Shown in pieces: positions 20,551-29,960 of a DNA stretch of 64,000 nucleotides. Position numbers and translations under genes: made by a program. The notes under the pieces were generated by a model. The model ran no database searches and had not been told where the DNA came from. It saw only the letters and a list, made by a program, of their open reading frames with translations. The DNA lies in NCBI GenBank assembly GCA_963575745.1, contig CAUYUJ010014177.1, positions 16,081 through 80,080 on the forward strand, given 5' to 3'. The first letter of the stretch is position 1; each line of letters begins with the position of its first letter. The DNA comes from Prorocentrum cordatum. Lineage: Eukaryota; Sar; Dinophyceae; Prorocentrales; Prorocentraceae.

Positions 20551-21120
20551 ACCGCCTGCAGCTTTGAAGGATGGCGGCATCCTTGAACGATCGCGGCATT
20601 CCGACAGCGCAGATCGTTCAACACCGGTCGATTCTTGACTGCTGGCGTCGTTCATTCTGATCTCTCGCGCCAGGGGCGCCGCCGTGTCGACACGACGCGA
20701 ACCTACCGCAGTGGAGGAGGAGTTGCTTCCCAGGGGTCGTTCTGCACCCCTGGATCTGTTGGTGAGGGTCCGACAGCAGCTCCCAGAGGCCAACATCGAG
20801 GCAACATTCGCAAGAATGGGGAATCGAGCAAGATCAACCTCAATGTTGGCAAGCGGGGCCCCCTACCAGCGAGCTAGTGAGCTGTGACGTTGAAATCTCT
20901 GTGGTGGAAGCCACGTGATCTGAACCATGTTGTGTAAACCATATGCTTCGAGCTTCGCGGTGCAAGCCACGTGTTGGAAGCTACGTGGTGTAAGCTGGGT
21001 TGTGAAAGCTGCGTGGCGTGAGCAATCTGGTGATATCTAATGGCCTCGAAGCTCCGTGGCGCAGGATCTGTTGTGCAAGCTCTCTGTTGCGAACCGTGCT
21101 GTGGAAGCTGCGGGAAGGTA
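20551..21120. repeat. Degenerate ~16 bp minisatellite (20891-21120) and flank
   Basis: GTGGTGGAAGCCACGTG-, GGAAGCTACGTGGTGTAAGC- and GTGAAAGCTGCGTGGCGTG-like words repeat irregularly. 20551-20890 is non-coding to my eye. Confidence 0.65.
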
Positions 21121-22030
21121 GAACGTGGCGTGGCGCCCGCGAGGCCCAGGATTCGGACACGGCGCATGGAGGTCGCGGGGCCGTGCCAAGGAACTGCGTT
21201 CGGTGGCTTTCACGTGGCCACCGCATGGGCTCGCGGCTCGCTCGTGGCCCAGGCTGCCCGGTCGCACACTTCAAAGCAACGCAAAGCAACCCGACTACGC
21301 ATATGAAGAAACACTCGTGGGGAATGCGCGTGCAGGAGTGCCATAATTGACAGGGGGCAGGTTGGACCACCGATCCGCTCATGCGGAAGCGGAGAGGTTG
21401 CGACGACGTTCCTCCCGGTCATTTTCAGTTTCGCCTGGCCGGAGGCTTCTCGTTGGAAAACCTCTTGGGGGCCTCGCGAATGTCTGCCAGGGGCTGTTGG
21501 GACCTCTGGAGGCCTCCCGGGCGCCTGTGGAAGGCCTCTGTAGTCTCCCTCGGGCCTGTTTGCCGGGAGCCACGGGTTCCCTCAACGACCAGGTCACGAT
21601 GCGAAGTGCTTCTTGCGGCGAAATTCCATCAATGTTGCCTCTGGAGCTTTTTTGGGGGTGTGTCTGTCTGGAGCCCCTGTGGGCCGCTGGGGCTCTCTCG
21701 GGCCTTCCTAGAGCTCTTCTTCGGCCTCTGGGGGAGGGGGCATTGGCCCTCTGCGGGCCTTCTTGGGGGCTATCTTTGACCCGATTGGGTACCCCCCATG
21801 GCCCTCGTGGGCTTTTCTTGGGGGCCTTTCGGGGGCCTTGGGCGTTGTTGGAACCCTCTTGGGCCGTTGTAGGGCTATCTGTGGAGCCTCTTGGGCCGCC
21901 TTGGGCGCTGATAGGTCAAAACAACGATTATGCAAGCAATGCAATCAATGCACCTTTTCTCTAGGGCATGGAACGGTTTTTGCCTCTTGGGGGTCTTCTT
22001 GAAGGCCTCTTGGCGCGTCTTGAGAGTTTC
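21121..22030. repeat. Degenerate GGCCTCTTGGGG-type repeat (from 21441)
   Basis: CTCTTGGGGGCC, GGAGCCTCTTGGGCCGCC and similar words recur every ~20-35 bp to 22030. The reverse-complement theme (GGCCCCAAGAGGC) fills 30356-31020, and a short related stretch lies at 48470-48600. 21121-21440 holds nothing recognised. Confidence 0.65.
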
Positions 22031-22733
22031 CCATGCAGCTCCCTGATGCATTCCACCCAACCCTCTGGGGCATTCCATTGAACCCTACGGGGTATTCACC
22101 CATCACCCCCCCGTGTACAGGTACTCCGCTCAGCCCTCTAGGGCCTTCGAAGGTGTGTATTATTCCACCGATCCTTCCCCACCTCGCCCAGTTCAACGCG
22201 CCTGCGCAGAGTGCGTCGTACGCGCAAGCGTGCTTGCATGCCGCAGGACGTTGTATCATTCGCCGTGCCTCTTACGTCTCTCGTCGTTTGTGCGCAAGCG
22301 CATTGCACGCCACCTCTCTCTTTCTTTGTGTGTATATATATAAAAAAAAAAAAGATATAGCCGAACGGAGCTTGATACCTTCTCTTCTCGGACAGGTGCT
22401 GGTCGAGCGGCTGGGTCAGTCTGACCAGCGGTGGTACATTGACGGGGTGGCGCAGCCCAGCAGCTCCGTGTGCGAAGGCGCCTCGTGGGAAGGGGAAGGG
22501 GAGAAGATGGTGAACCCCGTCGGACGGGGCGCCTCTGTCGCGACGGTAGGTGCGTTGCTCGGCGTCCAGAAGGCTTTGGGTGGCCACGGGTAGCCCAGGA
22601 TAGTGTCGAACAGTGCCGGGTGGCCTTGGGTAGCCTCGAGCAGCATCGGACGGTTTTGAGTATGGCGCGGGGAGCCGAACCAGGTTTGCGCAGACAAGGT
22701 GCTCCATGGGTCGCTAAGGCGACGGGCGCAACG
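22031..22733. other. No supported gene; TA/poly-A stretch
   Basis: Mixed DNA with TGTGTGTATATATATA followed by A12 near 22327-22354. Confidence 0.5.
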
Positions 22734-22842
22734 GGGAGGAGGAGGAGGAGGAGGAGGAGGAGGAAGAAGAGGAGGAGGAACAGGAGGAGGAGGAGGAGGA
22801 AGAGGAGGAGGAGGAGGAGGAGGAGCAAGAGGAGGAGGGGGA
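22734..22842. repeat. (GGA)n tract, left border of module copy 3
   Basis: GGA with GAA and GCA interruptions, ending at GACCAGTGCAAACCCAAG. Confidence 0.95.
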
Positions 22843-23195
22843 GGACCAGTGCAAACCCAAGACTCATTCATCAACGATGTTGGGGTACACCCTCACTCCA
22901 AGCTTCCTCTTCACGCGCCCCTACAAGGAGCCTTTCCCACTGAGGGAGGTCAGCCGTTGAGAGACAACTGTTTGAAGATCCTGAAGTGTGCCAAAGCAGT
23001 ATTCTCGGGACTTCAACGCCACGAATCAACCTGACTGTTGCGTCATGACGATCTTGAGTCGTACCAGAACGCCTGTCCTGAGACTTCAACGCTGCGAATC
23101 AACGTACCTGTTCCGCGCTGACCTTCTCGAATCGCTGCGCACGTTGCTTCTGGCACGTTAGTTAAGGAATCCGTGAACATCTGGCAAATGTTTTA
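22843..23195 (+). repeat. Composite module copy 3: head
   Basis: Same ordered words as copies 1 and 2: ATCAACGATGTTGGGGTACA, TTTGAAGATCCTGAAGTGTG, TTCTCGGGACTTCAACGCCA, GTACCAGAACGCCTGTCCTG and GCTGCGAATCAACGTACCTG. Confidence 0.88.
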
Positions 23196-23560
23196 GACGA
23201 ACGTGCGCGGCACAAGGGCGAAAAACACATGTTGAAAAGGAACCTCACTCAATCCGTGAAGCTCTTGCAAATGTTTAAGACAAGTGTGCACGGCGCGAAG
23301 GCCAGAGCCACATCTTTTAAACGGCACGCCCTCAATCCGTGAAACTCTTGCGATGTCTTGCGACGAATGTGCGCGGTGCTGGGGCGAGAGCAACATTTTG
23401 AAAAAGACCCGCCCCCATGAACCTCTTGCAAAGTCTTAACACGAACGTGCGCGGCGCTGAGGCGAGAGCCACATTTAGAAACGACCCGCCCTCAATCCGT
23501 GAAGCTCCTGCAAAGTCTGTATACGAAGGTGTGCGGCGCTGAAGCGAGAGCCACATTTTG
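23196..23560 (+). repeat. 83 bp tandem array, copy 3
   Basis: Units start at 23196, 23279, 23362, 23440 and 23522 (steps 83, 83, 78, 82). Confidence 0.92.
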
Positions 23561-23668
23561 AGAGCCAAGGTGAGGAAGTCTCGGGCGAAACGCCCGGCCC
23601 GCCCTTCCGACGGGCCTCGGGGTGCGACAGGGAGGAGTTCTATGGAGTTCTCTATAAGGACATGGAAG
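23561..23668 (+). repeat. Composite module copy 3: tail
   Basis: GGTGAGGAAGTCTCGGGCGA, AACGCCCGGCCCGCCC, CCTCGGGGTGCGACAGGGAG and TCTCTATAAGGACATGGAAG, then (GGA)n. Confidence 0.88.
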
Positions 23669-23875
23669 GGAGGAGGAGGAGGAGGAGGAGGAGGAGGAGG
23701 AGGAGGAGGAGGAGGAGGAGGAGGAGGAGGAGGAGGAGGAGGAGGGGAGGGGGGGGAGGAGGGGGAGGAAGGGGGCGGAGGCGGAGGAGGAGGAGGCGCA
23801 GGCGGAGGCGGAGGAGGAGGAGGCGGAGGCGGATGAGGAGGAGGAGGAGGAGGAGGAGGAGGAGGAGGAGGAACA
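23669..23875. repeat. (GGA)n tract, right border of module copy 3
   Basis: GGA with GGC variants. Confidence 0.95.
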
Positions 23876-24315
23876 TTTCTGTGGGCGGGAGCGGTGGGAG
23901 CGTGGCCCCTCTCGCCCGCCCCGCTCCCGCGGCGGTCCTCGTCCTGCTGCTGCTGGTGCTGCTGCTGCTGCTGCTGCTGCTGGACCCCGGCAGGGCAGCA
24001 TCCGGACTGTCCCGTCGGTGTCGCTTCTTCTGTTCGTTAATTCCTCGGCGGCGTGCAGCCGCAGCGGCCAGCAGGGCAGCGTCCGGATTGTCCCGTCGGT
24101 GTCACTTCTTCTGTTTGTTGGCTCTTCGGCGGCGCTCAGCCGCAGCGGCTCACGCCGAGGCTCGGGAGACTATTTGTTCTGGCCTGCGGCCTGCGGGTCG
24201 GTTTGGCTCCAAGGTGAGGGCGCGACGCTCCACCGAGCCGCGGGGCATCTTTGCTCAGGCTGGCCGCCTGGTCAGTTGGAGGCCTGGTCGCTCGGCGCCG
24301 ACGTGCTGTTTCTCT
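23876..24315. repeat. (CTG)n and an 81 bp tandem duplication
   Basis: CTG triplets at 23943-23982. Then 23991-24071 is repeated at 24072-24150 (CAGGGCAGCATCCGGACTGT versus CAGGGCAGCGTCCGGATTGT, both continuing CCCGTCGGTGTC.CTTCTTC). No gene seen. Confidence 0.85.
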
Positions 24316-24953
24316 TCCTCTCCTCCTCGTCGTCCTCCTCCTCCTCCTCCTCCTCCTCCTCCTCCTCCTCCCCCTTCTCCTCCTCCTCTCCCCCCTCCCT
24401 TGGCGCCTTTGTTCTGTACGTTCTTTGATGCACGCGTGCATGAGCCGGGCACTCTAGCAGGGCGGGCCGCTGTTACTCAGCGGGCCTCCAGCGCTCGCCG
24501 GACGGGGCTGCTTCCGAAGTGGATTATATGGTATGGTTGTTGTCCTCTGTCCCGCCCCCTCCCTGCTTTCCCCTCCCCTTCTTCCTCCCGGCGCTGCTTT
24601 GCAGCATCCGCCTGAATACCCGGGGCGCCCGAACGTTGGCCAGGGGAATTCCGGCCACGTTCGCGGGGCCGCCAGTCTAGCTTTGGGCGCTTGGCGTTTA
24701 TCTGCCCGCTTTCCCGTTCATGCTCCTCCCCCATCTTTCTCTTCCGCCTGCGTATGCTGGAGCGTGCAGTCCATGTTGGTGTCCTTGAGTGGCCCGCCTG
24801 TTTCGTGCGCTCGGCGTGGTAGCTGTCAGGTAATCCATGGCTGCTGGCTGCTGCGTCAGCGCGCTCAGTGTTTTGGCCTGCAAGCTCTGTCTCTCCTCTC
24901 ATTCCCCTCCTTCCCTCGTTGCCTCCTCCTCCCCCCCCTCCTCCCTGAAACCA
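24316..24953. other. (TCC)n then unique flank of element B, no gene seen
   Basis: TCC triplets at 24318-24400. The remainder lacks RT or other motifs. A C/T-rich run followed by AAACCAG ends at 24953, exactly where retroelement homology begins. It could be a 3' splice site or just the truncation junction. Confidence 0.5.
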
Positions 24954-25950
24954 GCTGCCCGAGCCATCAAGCGGATGGCGATCATCGCCTTTGTCCAGGC
25001 GGCCCTTCTCTCTGGCATGGAGGCACGTGTTCCTGATGCCTCATTCTGCGAGCAGGCGGACAGGGTGTTGCTACTAGCGATGCGCAGGGGACTGGGTCTG
25101 CAGGGAACCACTAAGGGCGAAGACGGGGCTATCCGACGCTGGCCATCAAAACATGTCTGGGAGTATTGGAAGATCCTGCCGACCTCCGCTGAGCTCCGGG
25201 TGCGTCGTCTGGGTTGGCTTCAGAACTGGGCCCGCTTTCCCGAGGCCCACCGTCAGGTTCGAGCGTGCATCCTGGGGACCATGGGAAGCTTCGACACAAT
25301 CGACTCCGACTGGAACCTCACCCCGAAAGCCAACCCCTGGGCCCAGCAGGTTCTGGAGGACCTGAGTTTCGCCCATGATCACTGCGAGGATTTCTACATG
25401 CTAGTCCCCTCGGGGTACCCCTTGCTGAAGTTGCTCTACATTGACGAGTTTAGGGACTGGGCCTACCTGGACTTCACGGTCCTACGAGCGGCGGCCTACT
25501 CAAAACAGTTTGCCCCTCCTGAACACCACCCCGAGGCTCCAGAGGTCCCCGAGGCCGAGGAGGAGACGGCCCCCGAGGGCCAGTTCGTCTGCAACATGGT
25601 GCTCACCACGGGCGCCAAGTGTAACGAAAAGTTCAGCACCATGAAGGCGCTCCTCCTCCATGCGGGCCGAGCCCACCGCGTTCGGAATGAAGCTGCCCTC
25701 CTGACAGTGACTAACCAATGTTTCAGATGTTTACAGGTCCTTAGCACGAAAGAGAACGCGGAGAGACACGTCATGAGGTCGTTCAAACGAAACATCTGCT
25801 GCCGCGGGAGGAGCTCTTTCTTGGCGCAAGACGTACTGGTCCCCAGCGAACTACTGTGTCCAGTATGTAGGCATTGGGCTCAAAGTCTATTCGACCTTCA
25901 AGTACACATACGAACTCATTGCTCACTACCCCAGCCCGAAGTGAGACACC
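24954..25950 (+). CDS. Element B ORF 1 (partial): post-RT region and three zinc fingers
   Basis: Starts in homology at AARAIKRMAIIAFVQAALLSG followed by EQADRVLLLAMRRGLGLQG, a pattern typical of the segment after the RT palm in LINE polyproteins. An acidic linker (EVPEAEEETAPEGQ) precedes the fingers. Finger 1 is C-x9-C-x12-H-x4-H (ends CNEKFSTMKALLLHAGRAH). Finger 2 is CFRCLQVLSTKENAERH (C-x2-C-x12-H). Finger 3 is CPVCRHWAQSLFDLQVHIRTH (C-x2-C-x12-H-x3-H). Spacing is 14 residues between fingers 1 and 2 and 29 between 2 and 3. The frame formally stays open to 26826, but the related element C stops five residues after finger 3, so I place the natural end near 25930-25950. An open upstream ATG (24837) lies outside the homology. 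Role by analogy: nucleic-acid binding during retrotransposition. Confidence 0.7.
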
Positions 25951-25962
25951 GTCGACAGCTGA

Positions 25963-26754
25963 ATGGCTCGTGGCTCGGAGGAGAACGTGGACCTGATGGA
26001 CCTCGGTGCGCTGATAGAGCTCGGCAAACGGAAGGAATCCCCTGGCGGGGAAGGAGGAGCAAGGTCCAAGGGGCGCAAGCTGGCAGAGGCAGCGGACGAC
26101 GCAGAGGACACACTGAACCAGGTCGAGAATGCTCTTCGAGGAAAAGACGTTGCTGCGGCGCTCTCCCTCCTCCTAAAAGGTTTCTGCATGCACTCACAGC
26201 TGCTGCGCGACGTGGCGGCAGTGGTCTGGGTGAGCGTGATCCTCCCATCGACCTCGCCGATTATTGTGGCTTCCAGGGCCGCTGGAAAGCTCTACGCCGA
26301 GGCGGCTGGTCTAACATCGGTGAAGGACAAGCTTGGGCCACCTCATTTACACATTGCGCGCGCAGGGTTCAAGTGTCTAGTGGAAGCCGAATCGAGCACC
26401 AAGATCGGGGGGGAAGCGCTGGAAGTGGTACAGTTGTTCTACAGCAAGTTCGTACAGAAAGGACAGATGCAGGAGCTCGGATTATCGATCCGACACTATC
26501 GCTGCAAGAAGTGCTACAACGAGGACATGACACGCCTCCAGTTTGCCATAGTGGACGGGGTCAACCTGCAAAGCGACAGCGGCGAGCCCACAACCTATTC
26601 AAAGCTGATGATCGAGAACGCGACGGTGGTGCTGCTCAGGGGCATGGGCGGAACACTCAAGCAGGGGACGGCGCCTCAGGGTCATCTCGAGAATCTCGCA
26701 CAGAAGATGCTGGACAAGCACAAGCTGGGCGGCAAGGGCAGAGGCAAGAAGTAG
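25963..26754 (+). CDS. Element B ORF 2, function unknown
   Basis: 263 codons from ATG 25963 (preceded directly by an in-frame TGA at 25960) to TAG 26752-26754. The N-terminus is acidic (SEENVDLMDLGALIEL), followed by a basic stretch (KRKESPGGEGGARSKGRK) and a predicted helix (AEAADDAEDTLNQVENAL). A central globular part includes LLLKGFCMHSQLLRDVAAVVW and GPPHLHIARAGFKCLVEAES. A single CKKC pair lies near residue 185, and the tail is lysine/glycine-rich (KHKLGGKGRGKK). I do not recognise a named domain. Its place just downstream of the finger block suggests a second retroelement protein, perhaps nucleic-acid binding. Confidence 0.65.
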   Translation: MARGSEENVDLMDLGALIELGKRKESPGGEGGARSKGRKLAEAADDAEDTLNQVENALRGKDVAAALSLLLKGFCMHSQLLRDVAAVVWVSVILPSTSPIIVASRAAGKLYAEAAGLTSVKDKLGPPHLHIARAGFKCLVEAESSTKIGGEALEVVQLFYSKFVQKGQMQELGLSIRHYRCKKCYNEDMTRLQFAIVDGVNLQSDSGEPTTYSKLMIENATVVLLRGMGGTLKQGTAPQGHLENLAQKMLDKHKLGGKGRGKK

Positions 26755-27302
26755 ACGGCGTGACATGGGAGATGCGACTGGCGGCTTTGCAAGCACGTAT
26801 TGCGGCAAAGGAGCTGGCAAAATCCTAGGCGCTGCCTAGGTTCAGACGTCGCCATGTTTTCGCCTGCGCCTCGAAACAAATCCTGAGTTCCCTCAGGTTC
26901 AGTCGCCATGTTTTCGCCATGCGCCTCGAAACAAATCCTGAGTTCCCTCAGGTTCAGTCGCCACGACGCTGGACGCAGGGGAAACTCCACACTACTTTGA
27001 TTGGGATGGTTGTCTGTACTTAGATTTTCATTGATTGGCTGTTCTCGGACGCAGACCACGCCCAGCTGACCTCCACTGGCGGCCAGATCGGGAACCCAGA
27101 TCGTAACCTCTTGCTCTGGTCCCTCCTCGCCGCGCTGGGCATGGTAATGGATGTGCTCTGGTTCGTTCAGCCCTTCGTCATCTAACTTTGAGGCCCCGCC
27201 CGCCACGCTCGACAAGGCGGGAGTGTTCGCTTTGCTGTCTACAGTCGGTCTTTCCTCTTGCGGATCCGAACCCGACGAAGGGCCCACTCCGACGCTTGCC
27301 AA
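26682..27302 (-). CDS. Hypothetical minus-strand frame (doubtful)
   Basis: 206 codons from ATG 27302. Residues 1-115 (26963-27302) have balanced, acidic, protein-like composition (SKLDDEGLNEPEHIHYHAQRGEEGPEQEVTIWVPDL). The C-terminal part reads antisense through the element B tail repeat and is surely not meaningful. It could be a 5' exon; no domain recognised. Confidence 0.18.
   Translation of the reverse strand: MASVGVGPSSGSDPQEERPTVDSKANTPALSSVAGGASKLDDEGLNEPEHIHYHAQRGEEGPEQEVTIWVPDLAASGGQLGVVCVREQPINENLSTDNHPNQSSVEFPLRPASWRLNLRELRICFEAHGENMATEPEGTQDLFRGAGENMATSEPRQRLGFCQLLCRNTCLQSRQSHLPCHAVYFLPLPLPPSLCLSSIFCARFSR
26838..26962 (+). repeat. 55-57 bp tandem repeat at the 3' end of element B
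   Basis: Two copies (26838-26894, 26895-26949) plus a partial third, each starting AGGTTCAG and containing CGCCATGTTTTCGCC and CCTCGAAACAAATCCTGAGT. LINE 3' ends often carry such repeats. Confidence 0.85.
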
Positions 27303-28205
27303 TCGGATGCCTTCGGGGCCCGGGTGTCAGGTAGTGGAGAGGGCCCTCTCGCCTGGGTTGTCGATCTGACCTTCATATAGATATTCATCTTTTTTGTTCA
27401 GGGCTGGGTGGATGCCTCGGGAGCCTGCCTGGCACACATAGTGCCGCGAGGCTTCGGCCCCCTCGGGGCCAGAGGGGTGTCCCCCCCAGCCCGCGCGTGA
27501 CACTGAATATTGCGCACAGCCCCGATACACACGTGTCGAGTGCTGCACGGCGCGCGTAACCCATGACCTCGCATAGTAGATATGCGATCGTTTGAGGTTG
27601 TAGTTCTGCACGCGTATCACACAATGTGTAGAGCTGCGTCACCCCAGCACACGCGCAAGGCCGAGTCCTATCCTATCCTATCCTCCCTGAAAGCGGTGAC
27701 GTTTGCACGGCCAGCCACTTCCGACCTCTGCCGAGACGGAGTTTCGCAGCGATTCGTGCCTCTGTCCGCGTTCGTTGCCAGTGGGTGGCAGCGACTCTTC
27801 AATGGGTTAAAGCCCTCTTGAGGAGGAGCGGATTCGATGTGCAATCTGAGCGGGGGATGTTGTTGATGGGTGTTTGCGGTGAAATAAAAGAAGAGCGTGA
27901 TTCCTGAGTGATGGGGGCACGCCGCCGCAATAAGAAAAGGGACTTGCCACGCGAGAGCGCCGTCCCAGGATAATGTATGAAGGAGTCGTGTGCGGTGTGC
28001 GAGAGCGCGATTGTGAAACGAATGGTGAGGAGGTAGAAGGCGAGAGCCGTTGTTGTTGTAGTTCGGGGCCCAACAACGCATTTTGAGGCCTGATCTACTT
28101 CCTGGTTAAATCACAAGTTGTGAGCCCAGGGGGAGCACTTTGTTTGAAAAACACCACGGGCACCGAAGGGGGATCAACAATATTAGTTTGGTAGAAAGGA
28201 GAGTT
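27303..28205. other. No supported gene
   Basis: Unique DNA with a short (CCTAT)n at ~27668-27688. No RNA gene or domain recognised. Confidence 0.5.
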
Positions 28206-28850
28206 CAACAACAGCAACAATAACAGCAGCAACAACAGCACATCAACACCAACAGCAGCACCAACAACCTCAACACCAACAACAGCAACAACACCAACAG
28301 CAACAACAACACCAACACCAACGCCAACAACAACAGCGACACAGCTAACAACCACAACCACAACAGCAGCAACAACGACAACGACAACAGCAACAACAAC
28401 CTCGTCATCATCATCAGCAACAACACTACCAACAGCAACCACAGCAGGAACAACAGCATCAGCAACAACAGCAACAACAACACCAACGCCAACAACCACA
28501 ACCACAACCACAACACCACCAACAACAGCAGCAACAGCATCAACAACAACCGCAACAACACCAACAACAATAATAACAACAACACCAACGACGACGACCA
28601 CAACAACAGCAACAACAGCAGCACCAACGCCAATAACAACAACAGCCACACCAACAGCGACGACTACAATAGCAACAACAGCAACAACAACAACAACACC
28701 AACACCAACACCAACGCCGACAACAATACCAATAACAATAACAGCAGCAGCAACAACCACATCACCAACAACACCAAAAACACCACCACCACCAACAACA
28801 ACCACACCACCACCAACAACGACAATAGCAATAACAACACTCCGCACCAC
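28206..28850. repeat. (CAA/CAG/CCA)n imperfect microsatellite
   Basis: About 645 bp of CAACAACAGC- and CACCAACACC-type triplets, with CGTCAT near 28402. Val-rich frames on the minus strand are by-products. Confidence 0.96.
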
Positions 28851-29390
28851 GCGCCCAGGGAGAGTGAATATCCGTTCGGCCACCTTGCTCTGAGGAGTCC
28901 GGAAGGCAGGATCCCAGTGGGCTTCGTTTCCTACTGGAGGGGGGCGATGCGTGTGGGGGGGGGGGGGGCCGGCCGATGGCAGCAAACGGGCCCCGAAGGA
29001 GACCTACAGGGGCCCACAAGGTGCACGAAAGGTCCCCTGAAGGGGCACATCTACCCCTGCTACTGCTCCCTCCTCCTGCTTCCTCCTTCTCCTCCCTCCT
29101 CCTCCTCCTTCCTACTCCCTCCTCCCTTCTCCTCCTCCTCCTCCTCCTCCTCCTCCTCCTCCTCCTTCTCCCTCCTCCCTCCTCCTCCCTCCTACTCCCT
29201 CCTCCCTCCTCCTCCTCCTCTCCTCCTCTCCTCCTCCTCCTCCTCCTCCTCCTCATCCTCCTCCTCCCCCTCCTCCCCCTCCTCCTCCTCCTCCTCCTCC
29301 TCCTCCTCCTCCCCATACTTCCTCCTCTTCCTGCTCCCTCCTCCCTCTTTCTCTTCCTTCCTACCCCTCCTCCCTCTCCCTCCTCCTGCG
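28851..29390. repeat. Short spacer and (TCC)n tract
   Basis: 28851-29060 is unique with no gene seen. 29061-29390 is TCC with many CCTCCCT and TACTCC variants. Confidence 0.9.
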
Positions 29391-29395
29391 GCGAC

Positions 29396-29548
29396 CGCTG
29401 GTTTCGCCGACGGATTGTTTCGCCCGGCTGGTTTCGCCATAGTTTCGCCCGGCTGCTTTCGCCGCCCAGCGAAACCAGCTCCGTCGGCGAAACCAGCTCC
29501 GTCGGCGAAACCAGCTGCCGTCGGCGAAACCAGCTGCCGTCGGCGAAA
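29396..29548. repeat. GAAACCAGC repeat with internal inversion
   Basis: Left part reads CTGGTTTCGCCGACGG and GGCTGGTTTCGCC. Right part repeats CCGTCGGCGAAACCAG four times at ~17-18 bp steps in the opposite orientation. The arms are perfect complements over 16 bp, so the block can fold into a hairpin. Confidence 0.85.
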
Positions 29549-29549
29549 C

Positions 29550-29960
29550 TGCCTGACCCGACCCGCCCGCTTGGGTCCGACCGCCCGACCCGACCCGCCG
29601 CTAGGGTTCGCGCGTGTTCGGTCGAGCGCGCCCCACACTTTCATGTCGCGCCCGCCCGACCCGACCCGCCCGTTAGGGTCCGCCCGCTAGAGTCCGCCCG
29701 CCCAACCCGCCCGACCCGTTCGTTTGGGTTCGCGCGTGCTCGGTCGAGCGCGCCCCATACTTTAATGTCCGCCCCGCCCGGCCCGACCCGCCCGTTATGG
29801 TCCGCCCGACCCGAACCGACCCGCCCGCTAGAGTCCGCCCGCCCAACCCGACCCGCCCGTTCGGGTTCGCGCGTGCTCGGTCGAGCGCACCCCACACTTG
29901 AATGTCCCGCCCGCCCAGCCCGACCCGTCCGTGAGGGTTCGCCCGCCCGAGGTGGGGTCA
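29550..29960 (+). repeat. ~120-138 bp tandem repeat, three units
   Basis: The phrase CGCGCGTGCTCGGTCGAGCG occurs near 29609, 29730 and 29868, each followed by CCCCACACTT- and CGCCCGACCCGACCCGCC-type sequence. A 15 bp palindrome CATTAGCCGCTAATG ends the block at 29959-29973. Confidence 0.88.

Larger units (their letters stand above)
24954..26962 (+). mobile_element. Non-LTR retroelement B, 3' portion
   Basis: Contains the post-RT region of a LINE-type ORF, three C2H2-like fingers, a second ORF and a 3' tail of 55-57 bp tandem repeats. No RT core lies upstream, so the element is 5' truncated. It is related to element C at 61204-62529 by the finger block. Confidence 0.72.

Noticed and set aside
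19181-20599. 472-codon minus-strand frame
   Set aside because: Very GC-rich DNA keeps frames open in several phases. Composition is Arg/Gly/Pro/Ala, with no domain; it includes a minisatellite.
25963-26826. Dual coding: element B ORF 1 frame stays open through ORF 2
   Set aside because: The overlapping peptide is Arg/Gly/Ser-rich and unlike the finger block. Element C stops right after finger 3. GC-ending codons in ORF 2 make stops rare in that phase.
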